NCBI RefSeq assembly: GCF_022682495.2 | Contig: NC_071392.1 | Location: 104,770,896 to 104,834,895 of the forward strand | Source: Desmodus rotundus | Taxonomy: Eukaryota > Chordata > Mammalia > Chiroptera > Phyllostomidae | Reading direction: 5' to 3' | DNA length: 64,000 bases | Shown: one piece after another, positions 40,396 to 52,700 of the stretch | How positions within the stretch are numbered: the first letter of the stretch is position 1 | Layout of the letters: each line of letters starts with the position of its first letter | Made by a program: the position numbers and the translations under genes | Notes under the pieces: model-generated | Told to the model about the DNA's origin: nothing | Databases searched by the model: none | What the model saw: only the letters and a program-made list of their open reading frames with translations

Positions 40396-43081
40396 ATGAG
40401 TCCATCAGCAAAGAAGAGGCCCAAGAATAGTGTGGTTTTCAAGGTTGGACTAGGGACTGGGTATGGTTGGCCTCATGGAGGCTAACCACACCCAGGGCAG
40501 GGGGAGGGAAAGGGAGAGCTCAAGGGTGAAGGGAGGTCTAGAGTGAAATGGTCTCTCCATGTCTGCCCTCAAACTGAGGTGACAAAACTTGTGGTTTAGG
40601 GTAGGTCAAATCATGCTGAGCCAAAGGGAGACGCATAACGGAAGTGTTGGGGAGGGGGGCAGCGTTCTTCCTATGTTAGCGCTCCCTCTCTCTCTCTCTC
40701 TCTCTCTGTCTCTTAGATGCAAGATGAGAAGCTACAGGACAATATACAGCAGCCTGTCCACAAATTAATTGAGTGGAACCAACTTAAAATGGTGAGATGC
40801 CTCGTTCTGGTCCCAGCTGCGGAAGGCCTGAGCACCCATGTGGCGCTGCTCCTAATGCCATAGTTAAGTGACCCAGAATGAGTCCCCGGGCTGAGCTGAG
40901 CCAAAGTCTGGACAGAGGGTGGGAGGTGATCCCAGGAAAACCGAAGCTTCTGTTTCTCTGGTTTCTTGACTCTGGCAGGTATTGAAAAACTTGTCATTCT
41001 TGAAGCTGTTCAAGAGCTCAGACCCCCGGATCCAAGAACTGCATAACCTGGCCAAGAGGTGCTGGAATTCACCGCTGAAAGTTCGGAAGGTCCTCCTGAT
41101 CTCCAGGTGAGCTCAGCCTACCCCGGCCCCAATGTGGACCCTACAGCTGGCTTTACTAGGAACGGGCACTGAGCTCAGGAATTTAGAAAACCTAATGCTC
41201 ACTGAGGCTCTGGGAGAAAGGTGTGTATAAGCCCTATTTTACTAATGAAACGCTGAGGCTCAGGACATGCAGTGACTTGTCCCAGTTACCTGACCTGGTA
41301 AGTGGCTGAGTGAGGATTTGAAGCCATTCCTGTCTATTATCAGAGCCGTGGTCAAGACCATGGTCGTAATCGTGCAATTACGGGACTAACCACCCCCTGG
41401 GGCACGGAGCAGGGTGGGGCCCCTCCTGCTCCCCCTCTCAGGTCAGCACAACATGCCCAACATCCACCGGCAGACTAGGCATCTTGCTGGAGCTCAGTTT
41501 CCTCATCAGTCACATCAGAATATTAAGAAAACTCCCATTGGTGCATCGCCTGCTCAGTGCCAGGCATCATGCTGGACACTTCACAAGCATTTCTGCATGT
41601 AGTTTATTCTTCACGGCAATTGTATTAGACAGACAGAATCATCCCAGTCTTACAGAGGAGGAAACTAAGGCTCTGAGAGGTTACACTTCTCACCTCAAAT
41701 CACACAGATGGTAGGAGGCAGAAGCGAATTTGAACCCCAGCTTGTCTGTCTCAAAAGCCCGTGTTCTCTGAGCCCCTCCGCGGCTTCACTGCCTCCTACC
41801 CTGCGGGACCATTGTGACGGCGTCGGGTCTCATGCCTATTGGGCACTCGATCAGTGCTGGCCATTGGCATCATCAGTATTGTCATCATCTTGAGCCCCTC
41901 TCCACACACTCAGCTAGGACACTTTGCAGGGGACCCAATCGGAATGGACATCTTTTAGGAAAGTCCCTTCCAGCGTTGACTGCTTCTGGATAGCCCCACA
42001 GCTCTGGGCTCCTCTCTGAGGCAATCAGGAGATTCGGAGCCAGCGGGTCCGGACCAACCAGCCCCATAGTTTTCCAGCCTTTGTAAAACAGCTGAACCCC
42101 TCTTCAAAAGTCTGTCCCCAAACCGCAGCTGCGTTGTTGTTGGGGAAGGTGTCCTTCCTTCACCCTGCACTGGGTGGGCGGGGGGGAGGGGGGTGAATTC
42201 CTCAGAACCCTCAGGCCTCTTAAAACACAATCTGAATAAAAAAAACAAACCCCAAAACAAAAACACTGCGCTAGTTCACTCCATCAGCTGAAATATGGAG
42301 AAGAACCCCGACCTAGTGGCTGATGCTGACCATCTGCATTCCTAGGTGTCCTACCTATTAGTCACCTGCTTTTGCCCCCTCAGCCTCTCACATCCTTGCT
42401 GCCAGCATGTATCCCATCTCCTGCCACCAGGTGCAAGGCTGCTGGGTGGCAGAGTTCCTTCTCGGGCCCTCCCTAGAGTTCTGCACAGGCTGCCCTGAGC
42501 TGGCTGCGCAGCCACGGTCTCGGACCAGGCTAGAGGACCCGGCCCGGGTGCCTGCGCGGCTGACTGCTGTTCCTCTCCTTCCCAGGAGCAGCGCCGTCTG
42601 CTGTAAAGTGGACCAGAATACTGAAGAGCTCCAGGAGGCCAGGTGCTCCAAGAAGAAGCTGGAGTCCAAGATGTTCAAGGCCACAAAGAAGCCTAAGGAG
42701 TCTGAACCCAAGGTGGGGTTGCGGGAGAGGAAGAAGGTGCGGGAGTCCCGGGCAGCAGCGCGCGAGAGAGAACGACAGGTAGAGCCTGAGGGCCTGAAGG
42801 CATCGAGGGGTCATCGCCTGACTACTTGCGCTGGAGCCGGGGAGAGGCAACTGCCCACTGGGGACCCCGGAGTGGTCTTCCTGAAGACCCACCATGGGGA
42901 CCCAGAGCAGCTGGAAGTAGCGGACCAGTGGATCTGGTTTGAGGGGCTGCCCACACGGATCCACCTCCCAGGGCCCCGTGTGATGTGCAGACCATCCACC
43001 CTGCGCTGGGTCAAGCGCTGCTGCACCCGCTTCTGCTCGGCGTCACTTGAGCTGCCTATGTGTCACCCATACAGGGTGTGA
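40396..43081 (+). CDS. TP53TG5: TP53TG5, TP53-target gene 5 protein, 4 coding exons
   Basis: Human TP53TG5 is a p53-inducible, testis-enriched gene of unclear biochemical role. Coding exons: 40396-40443 (MSPSAKKRPKNSVVFK), 40717-40791 (MQDEKLQDNIQQPVHK...), 40979-41106 (VLKNLSFLKLFKSSDPRIQE...), 42586-43081. Together 747 nt: 248 codons plus stop; human is about 290. The last exon carries the most recognisable block, VADQWIWFEGLPTRIHLP then RVMCRPSTLRWVKRCCTRFC, ending HPYRV and TGA. The N-terminal half is rich in Lys/Arg, suggesting a nuclear or nucleic-acid-associated protein (inference). Donors are GTTGGA (weak), GTGAGA and GTGAGC; all acceptors are AG, and that of exon 2 sits behind a (TC)n microsatellite. 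Two MIRs lie in intron 3. The human protein continues for a few dozen residues, so the C-terminus here is truncated or spliced on. The gene converges tail-to-tail with SYS1. A possible poly(A) signal is AATAAA at 43,909. Confidence 0.88.
40683..40714 (+). repeat. (TC)n microsatellite forming the TP53TG5 exon 2 pyrimidine tract
   Basis: CT repeats run directly into TCTTAG, the splice acceptor before exon 2 at 40,717. Confidence 0.95.
41165..41345 (-). repeat. MIR in TP53TG5 intron 3, minus orientation
   Basis: CTATTTTACTAATGAAACGC, TGAGGCTCAGGACATGCAGT, TAAGTGGCTGAGTGAGGATT: complement of MIR. Confidence 0.8.
41540..41790 (-). repeat. Second MIR in TP53TG5 intron 3, minus orientation, near full length
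   Basis: CTCAGTGCCAGGCATCATGC, CAGAGGAGGAAACTAAGGCT, CACACAGATGGTAGGAGGCA, GAATTTGAACCCCAGCTTGT in order. Confidence 0.85.
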
Positions 43082-46000
43082 CGACACCACTGCCAGGCCA
43101 GGGTGAGAGACAGGCCCCACACCAGGCCCAGAGCTGGGCCCCAGAGTCGGGGGGTGTGTGTGTGGGGGCTCAGGGTACAGTCCTGGGGGCTGTGGCTGGC
43201 AGTGCTGGGAGGCCCCACCTTCAGGCCTAAAAAGGGAAGCTCGGAGAGGGGGAAGCCACTCACCAAGACCACACAGCAGTCTAGTGGCCTGGCAGAGCCC
43301 CTTGGGACCCAAGCAGGGGCTCTAGGGAAGGAGAGGCACACCCTGGGAGTGCGGGTTCTGAGGTGGGTCATCCCATTGCCTGGAGGCTTCGGGAGAGGCC
43401 ACAACTGCTATGGCTCAGAATCTCACAGAAGGCTGAGGAAGCAGGTTAGGAATTTCTAAATGTGGGGGAAGGGGATGTGGTCGAGCAGAGCTCTGCCACA
43501 TCCTATCCTCTCTCAGACCAAATCAACCCTCCATGTTTTATTTATTCATGCTTCAAGTAAGATTTACTCGAAAAAGTTCCTTAGCATGGAAAACAAAAAT
43601 ACTGCAGCCACTCCAAGAGAGAATTCAGGTCCCCCCAAAAGGAAGAGGGTGACGGGCTAGGGGGTCCAGTGGGAAGGGAGGCTTCCCCTTCACAAAATCC
43701 ACAACTCCAACCTGCCAGGCATAGCAGAGCCCAGTCCCTAAGCCCGCTCCCTGGGTGGGAGCGCCCCCTGGGGGCAGTCTTTGCTCCTAACACCAGGTCT
43801 CTGCTCACAGGTGGTGTGACCTCGGATGGGAGCCTGAGTGTGAGCAGAGGGAGGATCATGCAAATCATCTGATTGGGAGGGTTGGACGGGAAAATTCGCG
43901 AGTATACAAATAAAAATCTCCCATATGGCACTGAAGAATACTTCCGTTGGCTCTGCCTGTTTGCCTGGGGCTAGAAAGGCTAGAGAAAAGAGGCCTTCCA
44001 CAGAAGGAGGGAGGGAGGGAGGGAGTGGCAGTTGAGGGGTGCGGGGTGGTGTGCATGGGTTCTGGCTTCTTCCACCCCATCCCTAGGTCCCTAAAGTCAG
44101 CCCAAAACCCGGAACAAAAAGCCAGCAAGCTGCAGCCCTCCCCACCCCCACGAACTGGCCTCCTGAGTGGTGTGCTCTATGAAGTCATAGAAAGGGAACA
44201 TTTCCTGGGTGCTTTCTGGGTGTCTCCTGGGTGCCAGATGCCTCACAATGGCCCTGAAAGCCAAGGAGAGAAGGAAGCCACGCTGCAGAGAAAGGAAGCA
44301 CTTGCCCAGAATTACACCACTAGGAGTGGTGGGGCAAGAAGTCTGACCTCAGTCTCCTGGCTGCTACCCATTCCCCACTCGAAAGAAAGGTAAAAGGCCC
44401 AAGGGAGCGTCCATCCAGCCCGCCACGCACAGCACTGCACCCTGATTATCACAGTGTCAGGTGTCAGTAAGTGAGTGTCACTGGGCCTCACCTGAGTCAA
44501 AGATCGTGGAAAGCAGAGTTGGGCAGGAAGCTGGTATTGTGTTCCTCCTGCTTCTCTGTGACATGGCACATACATCACCCAGCGAAAGCCCTGGCCCACC
44601 CGTCCGGTTGGAGTCACCCTCTGTCGGCAGAGGCTATAGGGCCCTGAGCACGCAGCTGGAGGGAGGAAAGCCCGGGCTTTCTCCAACGAAGACGATACTC
44701 CTCCCTTTTTCCTCTCCCAGAGGCAGGATGCGCTGAGCAGGTGCAGAGCGGATGCTCAAAGGAAAGCAGCAGGGCCATCCAGGGGCACCGAGACCCCGCC
44801 CCACCTCACCCTACCCCAGGGAGCCAGAGCAGTGAAGGATAGGGATCCCCAGATTGGGAGAGGAAAGGATGGGAGGGGCTCCTGCTGAACCCTCCTGCTT
44901 GCAACCCTCCACCCCACTGGTGCTCAGCACCATGACTGTGCATCTGGCAGAAAAGCCGGCCTGGGCTCGGTTGCGGGACTGCTCTGCACTGCCGGGCTCT
45001 GCCTGGGTAAGGTGGCTGGGGGCACTCCCTCCCTGCCTTACTGCACACCACCCCCTCCCCGGTGCTGCGCAACCGCCACCCCACAACCTCCCCTTCAAGC
45101 TGTCTTCCCGCTCAGCGTGCACCCCAGCCCAGTTCCTGAATCTCCATTTTGGTTCCCTTAACTAGACATCATCAACCCCATTAACCTTCGAAAATAACTT
45201 CTCCTCCATCTTTCCTACCAAGCTGTCTCCATTCCATCATCCACCTTCCTGTGAACTCGTGTCTTAGGCTCTCAGCAGAGACAGGGCAGAGTGCTTCCAG
45301 CCAACAAAAAAACCAACAAAAAATCCCAAAATACTCTCTTGGGGGCAGTGGGGGGCAGCACTATTCTTTGTGGGAAGCCTACCCAGGGAACCTCAACTGG
45401 GGCCTGGAAAGGTCGGCAGCTTCCCCTTTGCCCTCAGGGAGCCAGAGCTGCTGTTGGGGAATGCCGTGGAATAGAGGAGCCGGGTGCCAGAGCACCGCGG
45501 GGGAGCAAGGATGCAGGTCTCCTGTGGGAGTGACTCCTAGCCTGTCCCCACCAAAACTGGCATTTGGTCCCCAGGCAACTTGCCTCCCACAGCCCCACTG
45601 TTGGGGTCTCCCCACTACACCCTCCCTTTATTGAACCACTTCAATCGGAGGCTCCTCTTCTGGGCTCAGATCCTGCTTCGGGCAGGAGGCTGCAGCGGGC
45701 ATCAGAAAGCACCGCAGAAATGGCTTCCTAACAGTTGACTGGACTTGCGGGGCAGGGCAGATTAACTCTTAGGTGTTTGAGTGACATCTCTGAGGCTATT
45801 ACATCTGTATTCATTACATAGGGACACTAATATCCATTCCAGAAGGCTCTGAGCACATCGGGCTCGATGGAGACAAGGCCAGTTTGTGGGGTATCGAACA
45901 ACTGTTTGGCCTTCTTCTGTGCCTTCTCCCTGGCGTGCACCATAACAGTAAGGCCCCAAGGCTGGTACTGACCTTGTTTCTCACTTATGAGCAGCTGCCT

Positions 46001-46390
46001 AGATGCCCAGTAAGGGGAACTCGATGCTTGTGACAAAGCTCGTCCTATGTCCACGTTCACAATCTTTTCGGAAGCATCTACATTCCCTCTGACCCACGCG
46101 GCACTCACACATGAGTGGAACGTGGACACATGAGGCTATGGAAGCAGACAGGCCTCGCTTCTTACCCTCAATTACTCCTCATCCTCAATTGGCCTGCCAA
46201 ACGAGGAAAATAATGGTGCGAATCTCATTGGATTAAGTGAGAATATGTCACTTCTCATGTGTGGCACATGGGCTCAATACTTGCTGGCTGTACCTAGGTC
46301 CTGGGCAAGCCTGTCCCCCACGTAACAACTGGAAACACTAAAGGCTCAGAAGAAAGGTATGTCCTCTGTACGATGGGGATGAGGATGGGG
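43082..46390. other. Intergenic between TP53TG5 and SYS1, possible TP53TG5 3' UTR
   Basis: Mostly unique sequence. AATAAA at 43,909 is the first good plus-strand poly(A) candidate after the TP53TG5 stop, giving an 830-nt 3' UTR if used. A (GGGA)n tract lies at 44,006-44,025. A 100-codon minus-strand frame at 45,827-46,129 is unassigned. Confidence 0.45.
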
Positions 46391-46409
46391 ATGGGGGGCA
46401 ACACCAGAG

Positions 46410-46620
46410 CTTAGATTTATGGGTTCCTTCCTATGTGCCAGGCCCGCGCTGAGCACTGTACCCGTGACGTCTCAGTGAGTCCTCGCAACCACTCGGGGAA
46501 GTACTGTTGTCATCCTCCGTTGACGAATGAGGAAGCCGAGGCAGGGACAGGTGAAGGAGCCTATCCGAGGTCTCGCAGCTACTACTGGGCCCCAGGACTT
46601 GACTCTGCACGCCACCATAG
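46410..46620 (-). repeat. MIR SINE, minus orientation
   Basis: TTCCTATGTGCCAGGCCCGC, TGACGAATGAGGAAGCCGAG, CTATCCGAGGTCTCGCAGCT: complement of MIR. Confidence 0.8.
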
Positions 46621-47554
46621 CTCTCTCAAGTCTGTGTTAGAACCCCCAAGCTCTACTCGCCCAGGCAGGGGCAGGGCGGAGACTGAAGCTCTCAGCTCTC
46701 TGCACCCCCTCATTTCAATGCTGTTTTCATCACGCTCCACTCATTTCCTACAGAGAACCTCAAGCACCACAGTGGCTTTTGATTCCCCTCCAGAGCGTGT
46801 CCCCGGTGCCGTGGGCAGGCCCCTGCTCTAAGGCTCTGTGGACCCTGGGCAGTTCCTTGCCCACAGTTCCTTCTGGGACTGGCAGGAGGAAGCTCCCCTG
46901 ATCTGGGAGTCACTGAAGGAAGGGTCTAAGGTCTAAAGACCTCTGCTTCCAGGGGCGCCCATGTGAGCTGTGCACACTCATAGGACTGGTGGGGACCCGG
47001 AGCTCTCCACCACGCCCCCAGTGTCCGCAGACTGCCACCTGGCCCATGTGGCTCTGATCTGGACGGGGCTGCCCCGAACTAGGTTAGAGGCACCGGGGGA
47101 GCTACACACCCTGTTCTCCTCTCCTGTCCTGTCCTCCTTGCAGTTTACAAAGTGCTCTGAGCACCTGCTGGGCACTAGTCTTCACTTCTCGCCAAATGGC
47201 CCAAGTTCAGGTAGTGGGTGGGGTCGAAGGAGGTGGACTTCAGACCCTAGAAAGTCCAGAGATACACCCACTGAGTGGTGGGGTGGGGGGAACTTCCCGT
47301 TATCCTTTGGCAATAAAAACATTTCCTACATTCCTGTGTTCACTTGGAAATCTGTGGCCAAACTTAATGTACTGTGTATTAGTGTTTCTAAGAAAGCTGG
47401 TAATGTTTATAAAGCACTATACATCCTTAGTATTTAAACAGCACAGTGGGATATAGACTGTATGACTACAAGGCGATAGGTTATTTAACCATTATAAACA
47501 TACACACCCTTCACCTATTAAAGCCTTCCCAATGGATTCACTAATGTCACTACG

Positions 47555-47745
47555 GGAGCCCAAACCCTGGCTCTCCCAGCTCCTAACATGTAACCTTAGG
47601 CAGAACCCCCACAGCACCCTCATCTGTAAAACACGGCCAATATTTTCTCCTTCAGAAAGTTGCTCTGAAGATTAAGTGAGCGAGATGCCAAATGCTCAGC
47701 CCACTGCTGGGCATCTGTTAAGCACTCAATAGATGTTATTTATTA
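47555..47745 (+). repeat. MIR SINE, plus orientation
   Basis: GAGCCCAAACCCTGGCTCTC, ATCTGTAAAACACGGCCAAT, TTGCTCTGAAGATTAAGTGA, GCACTCAATAGATGTTATTT in MIR order. Confidence 0.75.
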
Positions 47746-47886
47746 CTAAAATGACGTCACTGCCATTGCTCCATTCTCTCTGGAACTTGCCTCTAGATAC
47801 TGCTTTTATTGTTACTTCACAAATAAAAAAAATCTCATTAAGGTCATATATTTTTGACCCCAACTGTCATTCAGCTCAGTCACTGT

Positions 47887-47888
47887 TT

Positions 47889-47892
<4 letters not shown>
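47887..47892 (-). terminator. SYS1: Candidate SYS1 polyadenylation signal (AATAAA)
   Basis: I saw no AATAAA between the SYS1 stop (49,756) and this minus-strand site, so a 3' UTR of about 1.87 kb would end near 47,870. A second AATAAA on the same strand lies at about 47,806. The site is immediately preceded in the transcript by a 27-nt U run. Assignment to SYS1 is tentative. Confidence 0.3.

Positions 47893-47919
<27 letters not shown>
47893..47919 (+). repeat. 27-nt poly(A) run
   Basis: Uninterrupted A run on plus; it would be a U run in a minus-strand SYS1 transcript, directly before an AAUAAA. No retroelement body adjoining it is recognisable on the left. Confidence 0.95.
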
Positions 47920-47921
<2 letters not shown>

Positions 47922-49489
47922 CTCCCCTGACCTTGGGTGGTATCCGAAACTGAAATTAACACCCAAGGGGCTGAGATCGGCCATCACAGGAAATATGCAG
48001 AACAGCACCCGCTCTTAAAGGAAAGCCCCAGAAAGGTGTGCCAGCAGAGCTGCAGTGACCAGCACAGGTGACCAAGGGACATGGCAGCCACACCAAGTAT
48101 TCTGACTCCTTTCTCAAAATAAAGTTAGTCACGCGCCTTTGGACTTGTGGTGTCTAGAGGGAAATCCCCCGACCTAGGGCAAGTCACCTCAGCGGGCCTT
48201 GCCTCCTGGACCCTGCAGCCCAGCCAGGGCGCCTCACCCCAGCACATTCCCAGCCTCTGCCCAGGCACGTTCACTCTCAAACCTCCCTCCCGTCACACTC
48301 CACGCCCTACTCTGGAGGGCTGGGCGCCAGGAGGCTAGAAAGGCTTCCTGGGAAGACAGACTCACCTGTGTAGCCCTGACACTAAAAGCTGAAAACCCAC
48401 AGCTCTCTCAGGCAGACTCTAGAGGACCCAAGGAGGAGCACCGACGGTTTCAGTGCAGAAGTGGGTCTAGACCAGTGCGTTGTTCTGCACACGTTCAGAA
48501 ATCACCACAAGTGGGACAGCCATCCTGAGAGTCACGGCGGCCCACCCACAGTCTGGGAGAGGAGGCTGTCGGTGCAGGGGACGGGACACAGGAGCTGCCT
48601 GTGCATAGGATTTTAACCAAATGGAGGAATGAATCTGGGGTCCAGGAAAGGAGAAGGTGACCTAATTCTCTGCATACAGCTCCCTTGCCTGGCCTGCTGA
48701 TCTCTCATTACACAGCATCACAAAGGAAGTACAGGCAGAACCGTGGAAAATACTGTATTTATGTACATAGGAAGGACAGCTGCAAGCCCCTCACAGAGGA
48801 CACTCCACTCCCAACAAAAATATCAACAGCAAACCCCTCTCTCCCTCTGCACTGTCAGCACAGGTGGAGCTGGAAGGCTGGGCTTCCTGCCTCCAGACGC
48901 CCATCACACCCTTCCCACTGCAGACTTCCAAAGAAGTCAGGAAAAAGGACCTATGCCCAGAACTGACATCCAGGGGCAGCCAAGGTGCCCGTTCACTCCC
49001 AGAGATTCTATTACCAGGGTGAGACTGGGAATGATGTAAAGACGCTTCTCTGGGTCCTAAGGCCAACTAAGTTGAAAGCTGGCAGCAGGGTGGGGACCCA
49101 GTAGAGAGAACTGGAAGTAAGTTACTCTTAGGTTCACAGGTGTGCGCATACACGCTCATAGCGAGACACGGGCTGTGCGTTTTCCTGGCGCTTGACTGCC
49201 TCCATCTGCCATCCTCTCCCCAGAGCAGCCTAACGCTGTGCACCTACGTCTCTCTCTGTGGCTGGGAATCCAGACATCGAGCGTTTCTCCAAACAGAAGA
49301 GCTGCAGTTCCGCAACCCGGCAAAGGTGACAGCTGTCCCGGGGAGATAAGACCGATGACCAGAAGAGTGGTTCGCTGCAATCAGATATCCTTGATTTTTT
49401 TTCTCTTTTAGAATAACAGGCTGGTGATAGGCATGATGGCTCAAGAGTGACATGGTTCCAGTTCTGCTACTACCCTGAAAGACGTCCCC

Positions 49490-49547
49490 TTGCTGACCTC
49501 CCAGACACCAAGGTCAGAGCCCTTTGCTGACCTCCCGGACACCAAGG
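49490..49547 (+). repeat. 34-bp-period tandem duplication in presumed SYS1 3' UTR
   Basis: A 24-bp core starting TTGCTGACCTCCCAGACACC at 49,490 recurs at 49,524 with one difference. Confidence 0.95.
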
Positions 49548-49755
49548 CTTCCACAGACGAGGGCTGTTCTTGCAGCTGGGATCCTGACTGCTCCCCGCCT
49601 TCTTGCCGGGGCCTCACTATCTCTCCCACATGGACAGACTTCACACTTCCAGGGTTCCTCTCAGACCTGGGCTGGACCTCATCTGGAGGGTCTGGGCAGC
49701 CTGAGGCGTTGGGGGGTGGGGCACCTGCCCAGCGGGGTGTCCAAAGAACCCAATT

Positions 49756-52700
49756 CTAGACATTGGATTTAGGGGCTGAGTTGAGGGGGATCTCCTTGAG
49801 CTCCGTCCGCATGCACAGGTACTCCCCGATGACAGCCATGAGGGCAATGCACACGGCTTGGACCAGCCACCAGGTCAGCGCCGAGGGGAACCGGGAGCTG
49901 TAGAACCAGCAGCCCAGGAGGTGAAAGAAATGGACAGTGACAGTGAAATCCAGACACTGCTTCCCTCGCCGGATGAAGTACAGCAAGCCCAGGGCGCTGT
50001 GGGGAGAGGACAGCAGTGAGTCGTCACTGGGTTGTCCTGGCCTTACATTAGGTTAGCTGGGGAGTAGGGGCAATTAGGAAGACAGTACAGCGATTAGAAG
50101 CTGGTGAGATAAGTGTGAAGCAAGAGTTATATTAGTAGATGCCTAGAGGAACACCAGCAGGTAAGGCTGAGAGTGAGGCAGACTGGGTGGAAGAAAAACA
50201 AAAGTATGAGTTTGGTGATACATGCCAACTGTCAGTCAAGGGAATGGGTGGGGACCACGGCACCCTGAAGCACACGTGTTCCATCTACAAGAGGGACGAG
50301 AGCTACGTGCAGCTGGGTAGATCATCACGCTAGAAGTCTGGCCTAGAATCAATCTTCCCATTTTTCAAGAGAAGCCAGAAATATGAATTTTTTTTTTAAT
50401 ATAAATACCCTGACTTTCAAGTAAGTGGAAAAATGTTTTACACACCGAGCATGTCCTGACAACTGTGGAGGCCACACAGAACGTATCTGGGAGCCAAACT
50501 GGAGTCAGCCCACCAGTGTCCAACCTCCAGTCTAAGGACAAGAGTAGTAACGTGCGCCCTGGCCAGGCAGCTCAGTAGGTTAGTGTCGTCCGGCTACGCC
50601 AGTCTGCGGGTTCAATTCCCAGCCAGGGCACATATAAGAATCTACCAACGAATGCATAAATAATTGAAACAACAAATCAATGTTTCTCTCTCTCTTCCCC
50701 CCTTCCTCTCTCTCTAAAATCAATTTTTTTAAAAAGAGTAGTAATGTGCAAGGTACTGTTCTAAGTATTTCCATGAATTAGCTCACTTAATCCTTACAAC
50801 TATGATAAAGGTAATATCATCCGTCTCATGTTACTGATGAGAAAACGGGCTTAGACAGGCGAACTTGTCCATAGTCACTAGACTAGTGGTAAAGCTGAGG
50901 TTCAAAGCCAAGTGAGTCTGCCTCCGGAGCCTGAGATCTTATTCATCATGCAGCCTGACTCTCAGAGACAGGTCATGGCTATGAGTGACGTCACACGTTA
51001 GCCAGTCAAACCCCTCAGTGTTCAGATGAGCAGCCCGAGGCCCAGAGAGGAGGGAAGCGACTTGGCCAATGGCACACAGACCCAGAACTCAGTTCTCCGA
51101 CTCCCAACATAATCCTCTCCCCACCTCATTCCACATCAGGGAAGCGACCTGAGACAGAAGCTGTCTCACAGGCACAGAGCGACTAAGAGCTTTGCAGCTA
51201 AGTCCAAACAGCAACGAGAGGAGCCCTGTGATGGAGCCAGTCCCAGAACTGGCCTCTGCCACCCACTTCCGTCCACCACTCCCGAGGAACAAATGCCAGC
51301 CTATCTCATGTCCAAATTTGGGAAGTCAGTTTCAGTGCTAAAGCCCCAAAAGCTAGGCAGCAAAACTGGTGATACTCACCAGGTGAGGGCGTTGAGGATG
51401 AAGGACATCATGGAGAGCCGGCCTGAAGGAGTGGAGAAGCCCAGGATCTGAGGGGGAATCACAAACGGAAATATAGAAACACGCTGGAGAAGTGACTCAG
51501 TAGAGCCCCACCTCCAGGCCCTGCCAGCCCCCCCAGGAAATCCTTCCCAGAGCAGAGGGGACAATACGCCCCTTCATCTTGTGGCAGCCTGTTTCCCACA
51601 AGGCGCTTCACCGACATCCACCCTGGGATCCCGTGTGAACCCTCACGGCAGCAGGGAAGGGGCTATTCCCCTCAACTTACTAAGGAGGACTACAAGCTCA
51701 GAGAAGTTAAGTGACTTGCCCAAAGTGAAAGAGTAAGTCAACAGCAAGAGCAAGGTCCAGAACAGGGTTCAGCAAACGATGGCCCCAGGGGCCAGGCCCC
51801 TATTTTCGTTAATAAAATTTTATTGAAACACAGGCACACTCAGTCACTTGGTATTGTCTATGGCTGCTTTGGGGCTACAATGGCAGAGCTGAGTAAGTTG
51901 TGATTTCAAATCTTTACTTGCTCATCCTTTAAAAAAAAGGCGGGGGGGGGGGGGTTGCCTGTGCCTGGTCGGGAATTCAGGTTGTGTGCACCAGATGGCT
52001 CTTCAACAAAGCCTAGGGTTCCCACGTGCCCGTCACAGAAGGACAGAGGCTCCTAAGAGGGGACTACTGGGCGCTGTGAGCATGCACCCTCCACTACTCT
52101 TGACCCAGTACCGCCGAACACCACACACCTGCACGGCACCTTCAGTTATGACAGCCCCTGATACCCGTAATCTCCTAAATCCTCACCACAACCTCACCAA
52201 GCTGCTATTATTCTTGTTGTCATTCTTCCCTCTTTTGGGATAAAACTTGCCCGAGGGCTACATGGAGAATAAGCAACAGGAGCAAGGATTTCATCCCAGA
52301 TCTCACGGCTCCAAAAACAGAGCTCACAACCACACCTGCAGCTGCCTCCCGGGTGCAAACACCTCTCAGGCCTCTGTTACAGTTTATAAAGTACTGTCCT
52401 AGTCCCGGGCCTCTTTGGGCCTCATAACATCCTGCTGAGGATGATTCTGTCCGTTTCCAGAAGAGGAAACTGGCGCAGAAAGGTGAAGCAACTTGCCCAA
52501 AGTCCCCCAGCTAGTGTGTGGGCGCCCAGACTTAACACCGAGCCTTTCTGAATCAAAAGTACAGGCTCTTTGTACTGCAGTCCACAGCCTCTCTGCTACT
52601 GGGCTCGTGATTTTGTGTACAGGAGAACTGAGGTTCACAATTACGACGATACTCGCCGCAGGTCAAACAGCTGGTGAGTGGAACTTAAATGGAGGCCCTA

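Noticed and set aside
45827..46129. 100-codon minus-strand frame with a protein-like composition
   Set aside because: No family recognised, no intron/exon context, no poly(A) tail or flanking repeats to suggest a retrocopy; length is unexceptional for the window. A protein search would settle it.
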